Origin: Bacteroidales bacterium
GTDB taxonomy: Bacteria > Bacteroidota > Bacteroidia > Bacteroidales > WCHB1-69
Length of the DNA stretch: 53,207 bases
Assembly: GCA_017394765.1 (NCBI GenBank)
Contig: JAFPXF010000081.1
Span: 1 to 53,207 of the forward strand
Direction: 5' to 3'
A model generated the notes under the pieces. It saw nothing but the letters and a program-made list of their open reading frames with translations. It did no database searches and was not told the origin of the DNA. A program made the translations under genes and the position numbers. Shown one piece after another: positions 41,994-49,494 of this stretch; position 1 is the first letter of the stretch, and each line of letters starts with the position of its first letter.

Positions 41994-44459
41994 ATGAGAA
42001 CAGATTGTTATATTTTTCCAAAGCATTGTTTGAATGCTGTTTGCCTGTTATTATGTCTGCTTCTCCACAGTTGGCTGCCGGCTCAGAACATCACGGTGAG
42101 CGGCCATCTTTACGAGAGCGGCAGTTGGGAGTCGCTGCCCGGAGGTTTGGTTTACGAGCCCGTTTCGCAAAAAAGCACCACCGCCAACACCTACGGATTT
42201 TATACCATCACGCTTCCTTATCAAAGCGGCATGTTTTTGGTGTTCAACAGTTTTGGTTTTGCAAACGACACTTTGTGGATCAACAAGCCCGAAGACATCG
42301 AGTATGACGCCCGGTTGTCAAAGATCATCATGCTGGATGCTGTGAATATCACGGCGGAGAAAACAAACACCGAGCAGGTAAAGATGAGTTCCATCACATT
42401 GTCCACCAAGGAGATACAGAACGTCCCGATGTTGTTTGGCGAGAAAGATGTCTTCAAGACGCTGCTGCTCCTGCCCGGTGTGCAGTCAGCCTCGGAGGGC
42501 ACCTCCGGCATCTACGTGCGCGGGGGCGGTCCCGACCAGAACCTGATCATTCTCGACGAGGCCACCATCTACAACGCCAGCCATCTGCTGGGATTCTTCT
42601 CGATCTTCAACGGGGATGCCATCAAGTCGGTGGAACTGGTGAAAGGCGGATTTCCGGCCCGTTACGGCGGACGGCTTTCGTCCGTCATTGACATCAACAT
42701 GAAGGACGGCAACAAGGAGAGCTACCACTGCGAGGGGGGCGTCGGGCTGATCTCCTCCAATGTGATGGTGGAGGGGCCTATCCTCAAGAAAAAAGCATCC
42801 TTCATGCTTTCGGGCCGCACCACCTATCTTGACCTTTTTCTGGTTCCTATCATGAAAATCGCCACACAGAGCACAGCCATCGGTTACTATTTCTTTGACT
42901 TGAACGGCAAGCTCAATTTCGACCTGGGCAAAAAGGACAAGCTCTACTTCAGCTCCTATTTCGGGCGCGACAAGTTCCATCTTTCCGAAACGGACAATTA
43001 CGGTATGGTTGGGATGTACGACAAGTACAAGATGGGACTTTACTGGCAGAACGCGACGGCCACCGCACGATGGAACCACTTGTTCACCAATAAGATATTC
43101 TCGAATATGTCGTTCATCTTCAGCGATTACAAGATGAACACCTATTTGAAATACAAATATTTCTATGGCATAAACAATCCCGAGAACGAATCTTTCAGCT
43201 CGGATTTCAGTTCGGGTATCCGCGACTACACGCTGAAATACGACGTGACATATAGGCCTAATGCCACGCACCATCTGCTCGCCGGAGCGGCGGTGGTCTA
43301 TCACGTGGCGCGGCCCAATGCCGCCACCATGAAGGCCGACACCCTCACGATGCGGAACGTGGAGAAGGCAAAAGGATTGGAATATGCCCTGTATGTGGAG
43401 GATGAGATCAACATACGGAACCGTTTCCGGATCAACCCGGGAGTTCGTCTGGTGGCCTTTTCGGTGCCGAAGAAGACTTGGTTTTCACCTGAACCGCGCC
43501 TCTCGATGAGCTACAACATCCTGTCGAACCTGGCGCTGAAAGCCTCATACGCAATGATGAGCCAGAACATGATCCTGCTCTCCACCAGCACTATAGGTCT
43601 CCCTACAGATCTTTGGGTGCCCGTCACGGAAACCATCCGTCCGCAGCTTTCCCAGCAGGTCGCCTTCGGCATCCACTATGATTTGAAGAAACCGCGCCTG
43701 TCGTTCTCGTTAGAAGGATACTACAAGTGGATGAACCATATTTTAGCATACAAGGAGGGATCCTCTTTTTTCACCACCATGATCCAGAACATTCTGGACG
43801 AGGAGATGCCGGGCGCTTTTCAGAGCCAGTGGACCGACAACGTGACCTCCGGCCGGGGATGGTCGTACGGAGTGGAGTTCCTCGTGCGCAAGGAGGTCGG
43901 GAAATTCACCGGCTGGATCGGTTACACGCTGTCGTGGACCAAACAGCAGTTCGAGGAGTTGAACTTCGGGGAACCGTTCTTTGCCCGCTACGACCGTCGC
44001 CACGACATGTCCCTTGTGCTGATGTACTCGCCGGCGTCCTGGGTGAACCTCTCCCTGTCGTGGGTCTTCGCCACCGGCAACGCTGTCACGCTGCCCACCT
44101 CCCTCTATCTTGCCGAGAACCTGGACAGATATCTTGAAAACTGTCTTTCTCCAGAGGATATTTCCTATAACCAGTATATGGGATACATTGAAAACTATGG
44201 AAAGAAGAATGACTTCCGCATGAAGCCTTTCCATCATCTTGACATTGGCGTGCAGTTCATCAAACCGCACAAGAAAAACAACGGGAAGAGCATCTTCGAG
44301 ATCAGCATCTACAACCTGTACAACCATCACAATCCGTTCTTCTATTTCACCACACAGGATTACATCTATACCGAGAATGGCCCCGAAATCGCCAACAAAT
44401 TAAAGCAGGTCAGCATTTTCCCGCTCATACCGACGTTCACCTATCATTTCAAATTTTAA
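41994..44459 (+). CDS. TonB-dependent outer membrane receptor with carboxypeptidase-regulatory-like domain
   Basis: An 821-residue outer-membrane transporter. Signal peptide (AVCLLLCLLLHSWLPAQ), CarboxypepD_reg-like domain (~30-110), plug domain (~130-235: PMLFGEKDVFKTLLLLPGVQ, SGIYVRGGGPDQNLIILDEA, GGFPARYGGRLSSVIDI), then a 22-strand barrel ending in an aromatic residue (FTYHFKF). The adjacent DUF4249 lipoprotein gene starts eight bases after the stop. Such pairs are a recurrent, non-SusCD type of uptake locus in Bacteroidota whose substrates are mostly unknown. Confidence 0.93.
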   Translation: MRTDCYIFPKHCLNAVCLLLCLLLHSWLPAQNITVSGHLYESGSWESLPGGLVYEPVSQKSTTANTYGFYTITLPYQSGMFLVFNSFGFANDTLWINKPEDIEYDARLSKIIMLDAVNITAEKTNTEQVKMSSITLSTKEIQNVPMLFGEKDVFKTLLLLPGVQSASEGTSGIYVRGGGPDQNLIILDEATIYNASHLLGFFSIFNGDAIKSVELVKGGFPARYGGRLSSVIDINMKDGNKESYHCEGGVGLISSNVMVEGPILKKKASFMLSGRTTYLDLFLVPIMKIATQSTAIGYYFFDLNGKLNFDLGKKDKLYFSSYFGRDKFHLSETDNYGMVGMYDKYKMGLYWQNATATARWNHLFTNKIFSNMSFIFSDYKMNTYLKYKYFYGINNPENESFSSDFSSGIRDYTLKYDVTYRPNATHHLLAGAAVVYHVARPNAATMKADTLTMRNVEKAKGLEYALYVEDEINIRNRFRINPGVRLVAFSVPKKTWFSPEPRLSMSYNILSNLALKASYAMMSQNMILLSTSTIGLPTDLWVPVTETIRPQLSQQVAFGIHYDLKKPRLSFSLEGYYKWMNHILAYKEGSSFFTTMIQNILDEEMPGAFQSQWTDNVTSGRGWSYGVEFLVRKEVGKFTGWIGYTLSWTKQQFEELNFGEPFFARYDRRHDMSLVLMYSPASWVNLSLSWVFATGNAVTLPTSLYLAENLDRYLENCLSPEDISYNQYMGYIENYGKKNDFRMKPFHHLDIGVQFIKPHKKNNGKSIFEISIYNLYNHHNPFFYFTTQDYIYTENGPEIANKLKQVSIFPLIPTFTYHFKF

Positions 44460-44467
44460 AGACAACT

Positions 44468-45406
44468 ATGAAAGCCAAACGAATCGCAACACAAATCATT
44501 CTGACAATCTGCTATGCCCTGACAACCTGTGTCTTTGTCGGATGTGTAGATGATGTCGATCTTGAGGGCCAATTTAATGAAACCCGGAAACTGGTGTTAT
44601 ACGCCCGTCTTTGTCCGCAGTTGGACACAACCTACATCTTGTTATCAAGCACCAAACTGCTTTATGGCGGCGACTCGGGGGATTTCCCCAACATTTCAGA
44701 CGCCATTGTGGAACTTTCCGCCGACGGCGACCATTGGATGCGTGCCCCGTACGACAATGTTCACAGACGTTATATCATTACCAATCAAGAATTTCCTATT
44801 GTTGAGGGCGGCACCTATCATATCCGGGCTTCCTATCCGGGATATCCGGACATTGCGGCTTCATGCACGGTGCCGGTGACGCACGATGTCGGTTTCCTTT
44901 TCGACACGGTGGCTGTTGACCATGACTCCCATTGGGGCGAGATCTACAACTGGCCGCACAAGGACGTGTATGTGCAGTGGCGTGATGTGCAAGGGGAAGG
45001 GAATGCTTACGCGCTGAAATCGCGTCGCCCAAGGAACATTATGCACGAAGACGAAGACGAGGGGTGGATTATAGAATTCAGTGGTTGGCAGTATTACAGC
45101 GAATGGCTGTATGAGGGTGCCAGCGAGTATGAATACATCTCCGACGAAGGCCGCGACGGCGCCCAGATGCGTTTCCTGTTGGATGCCGACATTTACGAAT
45201 ATGACGATTGGGATGATGATGATGATGATGATGAGCCTTACGAATACTTTTTATTCTTCCTTGACAGGGGCACCTACCTTTACGAAAACACCCTGACGGA
45301 AGACAACGAGCTCAATTTCCTGCTGCTGGAGCCGCTTCACACCTACACAAACATCGAAAACGGATTCGGCCTGTTCGGGGCGTTCAGCATGATGCGGGTG
45401 AAGTAG
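44468..45406 (+). CDS. DUF4249 family lipoprotein
   Basis: A 312-residue lipoprotein with lipobox FVGC (Cys ~26) following a long hydrophobic signal. The early part shows the DUF4249 pattern: a beta-sandwich with LVLYARLCPQLDTTYILLSS and VEGGTYHIRASYPGYPDIAA. An acidic insertion YDDWDDDDDDDEPYE is encoded by a (GAT)n run at 45212-45233. It is probably the surface or periplasmic partner of the TonB receptor encoded immediately upstream. The TAG stop overlaps a half-copy of the GTAGAGACGC palindrome. Confidence 0.85.
   Translation: MKAKRIATQIILTICYALTTCVFVGCVDDVDLEGQFNETRKLVLYARLCPQLDTTYILLSSTKLLYGGDSGDFPNISDAIVELSADGDHWMRAPYDNVHRRYIITNQEFPIVEGGTYHIRASYPGYPDIAASCTVPVTHDVGFLFDTVAVDHDSHWGEIYNWPHKDVYVQWRDVQGEGNAYALKSRRPRNIMHEDEDEGWIIEFSGWQYYSEWLYEGASEYEYISDEGRDGAQMRFLLDADIYEYDDWDDDDDDDEPYEYFLFFLDRGTYLYENTLTEDNELNFLLLEPLHTYTNIENGFGLFGAFSMMRVK
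45212..45233 (+). repeat. (GAT)n microsatellite inside the DUF4249 gene
   Basis: About seven GAT triplets in frame encode a poly-Asp tract. Slippage would change the number of Asp residues without shifting frame. Confidence 0.8.
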
Positions 45407-45412
45407 AGACGC
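45403..45412. repeat. Half-site of the GTAGAGACGC palindrome
   Basis: GTAGAGACGC matches the arm of the perfect palindrome at 1562-1588. The right arm is degraded (ATCTCCAC). It overlaps the DUF4249 stop codon. The rest of the gap to 45476 has nothing else recognisable. Confidence 0.5.
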
Positions 45413-45476
45413 GCCATGGAACATCTCCACACACGGCAATTTAATCCAATATGCCTTTGTATATCCCGAATTTATG

Positions 45477-45484
45477 TACATTTG
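45477..45484 (+). promoter_or_regulatory. Promoter for the rluE-like gene
   Basis: TACATTTG with TTTG at 45456-45459 as -33 element (17 bp apart). The ATG follows 35 bases later. Confidence 0.65.
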
Positions 45485-45519
45485 CACCCGAAACAACCGG
45501 TCACAAGAAAAGTCAGATT

Positions 45520-46053
45520 ATGGTCATCCTCTTCAACAAACCCTACGGCGTGCTGAGCCAGTTCACCCCCGAGGCGGGGCACCGGGCCCTTGACGAGTTC
45601 GGCTTCCCGCCCGGCGTCTATGCCGCGGGACGGCTCGACCACGACAGCGAGGGCGCCCTGTTGCTGACAGACGACGGACGTCTCATCAAGCGGCTGTTAG
45701 ACCCGAAGAACGCCCACCCCCGCACCTATCTCGCGCAAGTGGATGGCGAGATCACTGACGAGGCACTGCAACAGCTGCGGAAAGGGGTCGTCATCAAAGG
45801 ATACCGCACCCGTCCCTGCAAGGCCGAGAAGGCGCTGCCGCCGGCGGACCTCTGGGAGCGTGTGCCGCCCATCCGCTATCGCGCCAACATCCCCACCAGC
45901 TGGGTGCGCCTCACCCTCACTGAGGGCAAGAACCGCCAGGTGCGCCATATCACCGCCGCCGTCGGTTTCCCGACCCTGCGGCTCATCCGCATCCAGATCG
46001 GCGACCTCAACCTTGGCTCACTCCAACCAGGGGAATGGAGGGTTGTGAAATAG
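45520..46053 (+). CDS. rluE: RluE-like 23S rRNA pseudouridine synthase
   Basis: A 177-residue RsuA/RluE-family enzyme that isomerises a uridine in rRNA. The catalytic motif is present as AAGRLDHDSEGALLLTDDG with the nucleophilic Asp in GRLDHDS. The [19 protein letters not shown] block is the family's C-terminal signature. There is no N-terminal S4 domain, as in RluE/RluF short forms; the exact target base is not proven. The ATG at 45520 gives MVILFNKPYGVLSQ, the family N terminus. The last 191 bp are repeated at 49165-49355. Confidence 0.9.
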   Translation: MVILFNKPYGVLSQFTPEAGHRALDEFGFPPGVYAAGRLDHDSEGALLLTDDGRLIKRLLDPKNAHPRTYLAQVDGEITDEALQQLRKGVVIKGYRTRPCKAEKALPPADLWERVPPIRYRANIPTSWVRLTLTEGKNRQVRHITAAVGFPTLRLIRIQIGDLNLGSLQPGEWRVVK

Positions 46054-46057
46054 GGAT
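45867..46057 (+). repeat. Direct repeat copy A: 3' end of rluE
   Basis: A 191-bp sequence matches 49165-49355 in direct orientation without gaps and with 12 mismatches by hand count (about 94% identical). It covers the last 62 codons of rluE plus four bases after the stop codon. Confidence 0.92.
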
Positions 46058-46151
46058 GTCTTTGGGGATGGATGTTTTCTTTCCTTGCAGCAGGACATCT
46101 GTATTTGAGTACGGAGGTCAAACTCATGGCAAGCGATGGGTATGAAAGGAT

Positions 46152-46189
46152 AAAAGCAGGAACATTATGGTCACATTGTCCCTGCTTTT
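46152..46189. terminator. Bidirectional terminator between rluE and the TonB receptor gene
   Basis: AAAAGCAGG / CCTGCTTTT arms with additional inner pairing (ACA/TGT, ATG/CAT) between convergent genes. A second inverted repeat GACGTGG/CCACGTC spans 46207-46258. Confidence 0.75.
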
Positions 46190-46267
46190 AAGGTTTTAAA
46201 GGAAAGGACGTGGCCTGCCGGGTGCCTCAGCTGTGATTGTAACGCAGCAAACCACGTCGGTTGGCTG

Positions 46268-48565
46268 TCAGATGGAAAACTTAAGACCGACAAACAGGCT
46301 GCGCGGCAAAGCAGGTCCGTAAATGTAACCCGCATCGCGATATTCTCCTTGGTCGAAATCATTCTGGTAACTGTTGAAGATGTTCTTCATGCCTATACTG
46401 ACTTCGAGAAAAGTGTTGTCTTTGAGTTTTATTCCATACAATATTTTTGCATTCAGGTCGAAAAAAGGTTTGGATATGTCCTCGCGGTCGGATTCGATAT
46501 ATCCGGCAAAATGTTGGAGCAGCATTTTTCCCGTGTAGGTCCCCGACAAAGCGATGTCAAGTCTTTTGACAGGAGAATAAAACAGCATTAAGAAACCGTA
46601 TGTGTCGGGGGAGCGGAACATTTTTTTCTGAGGGGCCACGGTTTCGCTCCACTGCTCGGGTTCGCGGTAGCGACTTTGTTGGTAGGTAAAACCTGCTTGG
46701 AGCTCCATTTTCCGGAACGGAATGTATTTTACTTCCACGTTCAATCCGGCCACAAAGGCACCGGAACCGTTTTGTCGCGACAAAAGGAGATTGCCGGCAT
46801 TGTCTGTTCCTTCAGATACTAAAACAAACACGTCTTGCAATGTGGTGTAGAATCCTTCCAGTAGCACGTCCACAGCCGAACGTGCCCACTGACGGTTGAA
46901 GTTCACGGACAGATTGGCAGAATGGGAGTGCTCGGGTTTCAGGTCGGGTGCGAGCCGGATAACGGAGCCGCCTCCGCCCACTGCCGTGATATGCAGATCC
47001 TCATCGAAGGCTTGCGGGGCGCGAAATCCCTTGGCATAGCCCGCACGGAAAGTCATCCATTCCAGTGGGGCATATCGGACGTTGGCGCGAGGACTGAAAA
47101 TGGGCTTCTTGATCATATTGTGCTTGTCCAAACGGGCTCCTAACAATAGTGAGAACTTTTTGTTTTTCCACTCGTTTTGAATGAACGCGCTGTAGATGTT
47201 CACCTTCTGGTCAATAACCCTATTATAACCCAATGACTCATCGTAGAGACCGTTGTGGTTGAATTCTATTCCGGAAGTCAATGCGGCGGGCATGAACAGA
47301 AATTTTTTCATATTGAAGACATACTGGGCTCCGGAAACAAGGGCGAGGTCTTTGGTGTGACCATACGCGTTAGGGTCTTGTCCCGCACCATAATAGCTGT
47401 TGCGGAAGATAGATTGCAAGGAGGTGTAAACCTGTAGCCAATGGCGTGAATCTTTGGTGTAGAAATCGTATTTTAAGCCGGCACAGTGAATATTGTGCTC
47501 GGTTTGTTCTGTGATGTCAGATTCGTGAGCGGGCAGAGACAGCTTGTTACCGCCTCGACGGAACTCGTTGATGGTGTGATATTCAAGCGACAGTTTGGAG
47601 TGGATGCCCATCTTAATGAATCCTCGGAACCCGATGTTTTTTGCATTGAGTTTCCCAATTTCAGTAAAGCCGTCGCCATCGTGGTCGTATGGACTGCGCT
47701 GCCTGGCTGAAGCGAAAAGGGTTATCCCCGCCTGATTGTTGCTGGTCACAAGGGATGCGTTCAATATCGTGTTAGCGTCCACCCGCCTTATGCCGGTGAA
47801 AGACAACGTGGAGCCTACGGTGACACTGTTCACTTTGGGCTCTTTGGTGAAAATATTGATGGTGCCTGCCACCGCATTGGACCCGAAAATGGCAGAACCT
47901 CCACCTCGGATAACCTCCACTTTTTCAATCATATTGACTGGGATCTGCTCAATCCCGTAAACTTGGGAGAGGGCGCTGCTAATGGCACGCCCGTCAATGA
48001 GAATCTGTGAGTATGCACCCTCCAGTCCGTTGATACGTACCTGCTGGAAACCGCAATTCTGGCAATTGCTCTCCAACCGCAATCCGGGCATAAAACATAA
48101 TCCCTCGGCAAGACATGCTGAATTGGTGTGGTTGAATATTTTGGGCGATATAACCCCTACCACCAAAGGCGCTTCCTTGCGGACAGTCTCATTCTTATTG
48201 GCAGATATGACCACGTCCTTCAACAAGATGACATCCGCATCAACTTCAAAATTGAGTTCTATACTGGCTCCGTTTTCCAACTCGACAACTTTTTCCTGCG
48301 GCACAAAGCCTGTCGAATGCGCCACAAGAGTGTAAGTCCCCGGAGGAAGGGCGGAAATGAAGTAGTGCCCGCTTGCGTCGGTGATCGTGGATACCGATGT
48401 GCCCTTGACCGTGATATTGATGTACGGGAGATGCTCGTCAGTGTTGTTTTTTAATACATGCCCGAAAATATGTGTTTCGTTTTTGTTTTTTTGGGAGCGG
48501 TTATCCTGTGCATATACACAGATAACCATCGACAGCAGTGCTGCTGTCAAAAATGTTGTTTTCAT
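46268..48565 (-). CDS. TonB-dependent receptor (metal/siderophore-type)
   Basis: A 765-residue outer-membrane receptor. Signal peptide (FLTAALLSMVICVYAQ), carboxypeptidase-regulatory-like domain (~32-115: FGHVLKNNTDEHLPYINITV), then a plug (~130-250) with LESNCQNCGFQQVRINGLEG, LIDGRAISSALSQVYGIEQI and EVIRGGGSAIFGSNAVAGTI. A barrel follows. The plug style is that of FepA/BtuB/haem-type receptors. The Cys pair CQNC in the plug is notable. Its ATG overlaps the stop of the His-rich small gene (ATGA). The substrate is inferred to be metal-containing, not proven. It lies between the two rluE 3'-end repeats, in opposite orientation to them. Confidence 0.92.
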   Translation of the reverse strand: MKTTFLTAALLSMVICVYAQDNRSQKNKNETHIFGHVLKNNTDEHLPYINITVKGTSVSTITDASGHYFISALPPGTYTLVAHSTGFVPQEKVVELENGASIELNFEVDADVILLKDVVISANKNETVRKEAPLVVGVISPKIFNHTNSACLAEGLCFMPGLRLESNCQNCGFQQVRINGLEGAYSQILIDGRAISSALSQVYGIEQIPVNMIEKVEVIRGGGSAIFGSNAVAGTINIFTKEPKVNSVTVGSTLSFTGIRRVDANTILNASLVTSNNQAGITLFASARQRSPYDHDGDGFTEIGKLNAKNIGFRGFIKMGIHSKLSLEYHTINEFRRGGNKLSLPAHESDITEQTEHNIHCAGLKYDFYTKDSRHWLQVYTSLQSIFRNSYYGAGQDPNAYGHTKDLALVSGAQYVFNMKKFLFMPAALTSGIEFNHNGLYDESLGYNRVIDQKVNIYSAFIQNEWKNKKFSLLLGARLDKHNMIKKPIFSPRANVRYAPLEWMTFRAGYAKGFRAPQAFDEDLHITAVGGGGSVIRLAPDLKPEHSHSANLSVNFNRQWARSAVDVLLEGFYTTLQDVFVLVSEGTDNAGNLLLSRQNGSGAFVAGLNVEVKYIPFRKMELQAGFTYQQSRYREPEQWSETVAPQKKMFRSPDTYGFLMLFYSPVKRLDIALSGTYTGKMLLQHFAGYIESDREDISKPFFDLNAKILYGIKLKDNTFLEVSIGMKNIFNSYQNDFDQGEYRDAGYIYGPALPRSLFVGLKFSI

Positions 48566-48789
48566 CGTATCGTGTTTTTATGAATAAAAGCTTTATTATC
48601 GGATTGGTGAAAAACAACGAAAGGTGGCGCTCGAATGGAAATGAGAAAAAAAACATTATAGGGATGGGAATGTGTAACAACCCAATCCCCATAAGTGTGC
48701 GTGTGGGTGAAGAGTGTACTCCCCATATACTGTTCCACAAACACGGCCAACAGTATGAAAGCTGAATATCTCCTGATTCTTTCTATCAT
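48562..48789 (-). CDS. His-rich small membrane/periplasmic protein coupled to the TonB receptor
   Basis: A 75-residue product: MIERIRRYSAFILLAVFVEQ provides a signal or membrane segment, followed by TLFTHTHTYGDWVVTHSHPY, five His residues in a short stretch, a likely metal-binding patch. Small His-rich proteins of this type precede TonB receptors in other Bacteroidota. The C-terminal third after an eight-base homopolymer (48646-48653) is not typical, so a frameshift or decay is possible. The stop overlaps the receptor ATG by four bases. The ATG at 48789 fits the weak promoter box at 48830. Confidence 0.55.
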   Translation of the reverse strand: MIERIRRYSAFILLAVFVEQYMGSTLFTHTHTYGDWVVTHSHPYNVFFLISIRAPPFVVFHQSDNKAFIHKNTIR

Positions 48790-48829
48790 ATAATTTTTCG
48801 GAAGCACAAATGCCTTCCCAAACGTACGG

Positions 48830-48837
48830 CAAAGAAA
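48830..48837 (-). promoter_or_regulatory. Probable promoter for the His-rich protein/TonB receptor pair
   Basis: TTTCTTTG on the minus strand differs from TAnnTTTG at one position, 41 bases before the ATG at 48789. Confidence 0.4.
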
Positions 48838-48942
48838 CAACAAGTCATTTTCTCCGTGTATCCCGATTAGTGAGTTATTATGATGCTTGAATCCCTATAA
48901 TTGATTATTTTGAACAAATTGCATTTTCTGGAAATATGGTTG

Positions 48943-48950
48943 TATTTTTG
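48943..48950 (+). promoter_or_regulatory. Promoter-like box upstream of the rluE remnant
   Basis: TATTTTTG with TTG at 48919 as possible -33. It is followed by ~210 bp without a recognisable gene and then the rluE 3' fragment. A second box-like TAGCTTTG lies at 49129-49136. Nothing else is seen in 48844-49164. Confidence 0.4.
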
Positions 48951-49162
48951 TGCGTTCCAAGAGCGACTGCTTTCCCAAAAGATATAATTCCTTAACCCAC
49001 ATTACAGATATTTCTAACCACGAGACATCTTATCCACAACCGCGAACCGCACCAGTACTGACAATCAAATATTTGCAAAACCCACCGTTGATAAGAATCG
49101 TTACATTCCGGCAAAAATCCCTATTGTGTAGCTTTGGAACCCACTGCTGTCAGAACCGAAGA

Positions 49163-49351
49163 ATGCCCATCCGCTATCGCGCCAACATCCCGATCAGCCG
49201 GGTGCGCCTAACCCTCACCGAGGGCAAGAACCGCCAGGTGCGCCATATCACCGCCGCCGTCGGTTTCCCCACCCTGCGGCTCATCCGCGTTCAAATCGGC
49301 GACCTCAACATTGGCTCACTCCAACCAGGGGAATGGAGGGTTGTGAAGTAA
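49163..49351 (+). pseudogene. 3' fragment of an rluE-like gene
   Basis: Encodes 62 residues from [10 protein letters not shown] to [12 protein letters not shown], nearly identical to the C terminus of the rluE product at 45520-46053. The catalytic Asp region is absent, so it cannot be an active enzyme. The open frame continues upstream to 48950 without similarity. It is either the remainder of a tandem duplicate or a 3'-end copy left by insertion of the intervening DNA. Confidence 0.88.
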
Positions 49352-49355
49352 GGAT
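49165..49355 (+). repeat. Direct repeat copy B: 3' end of rluE
   Basis: Second copy of the 191-bp repeat (see 45867-46057). The distance between copies is 3.1 kb and the interval holds the second TonB receptor locus. Similarity starts at GCCCATCCGC and stops four bases after the stop codon in both copies. Confidence 0.92.
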
Positions 49356-49412
49356 CTTGGAAACAGTTTGAAAAAAAAACAACTTTCCCAAAGACGGACA
49401 AACATTTTTTAC

Positions 49413-49420
49413 TATTTTTG
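49413..49420 (+). promoter_or_regulatory. Promoter -7 box for gatE-gatD
   Basis: TATTTTTG followed by CGG, giving a ~70-nt leader before the gatE ATG. The leader has a small GGCAC/GTGCC inverted repeat but no recognised riboswitch or T-box. Confidence 0.65.
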
Positions 49421-49494
49421 CGGCTTGATTTTGTGAGGACCAGGCACGCCGAGTGCCGCCATGACTGATTTTTCAAATGTAAAACCAACAACAT

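Noticed and set aside
48950..49162. Upstream part of the open frame containing the rluE fragment, as a chimeric gene
   Set aside because: It begins at GTG with no similarity and no ribosome binding site, and the rluE part lacks catalytic residues. A pseudogene fragment is the simpler reading.
46058..49164. Interval between the rluE repeats as a mobile element with its own recombinase
   Set aside because: No integrase, transposase or terminal inverted repeats are visible. Only the receptor locus is present.
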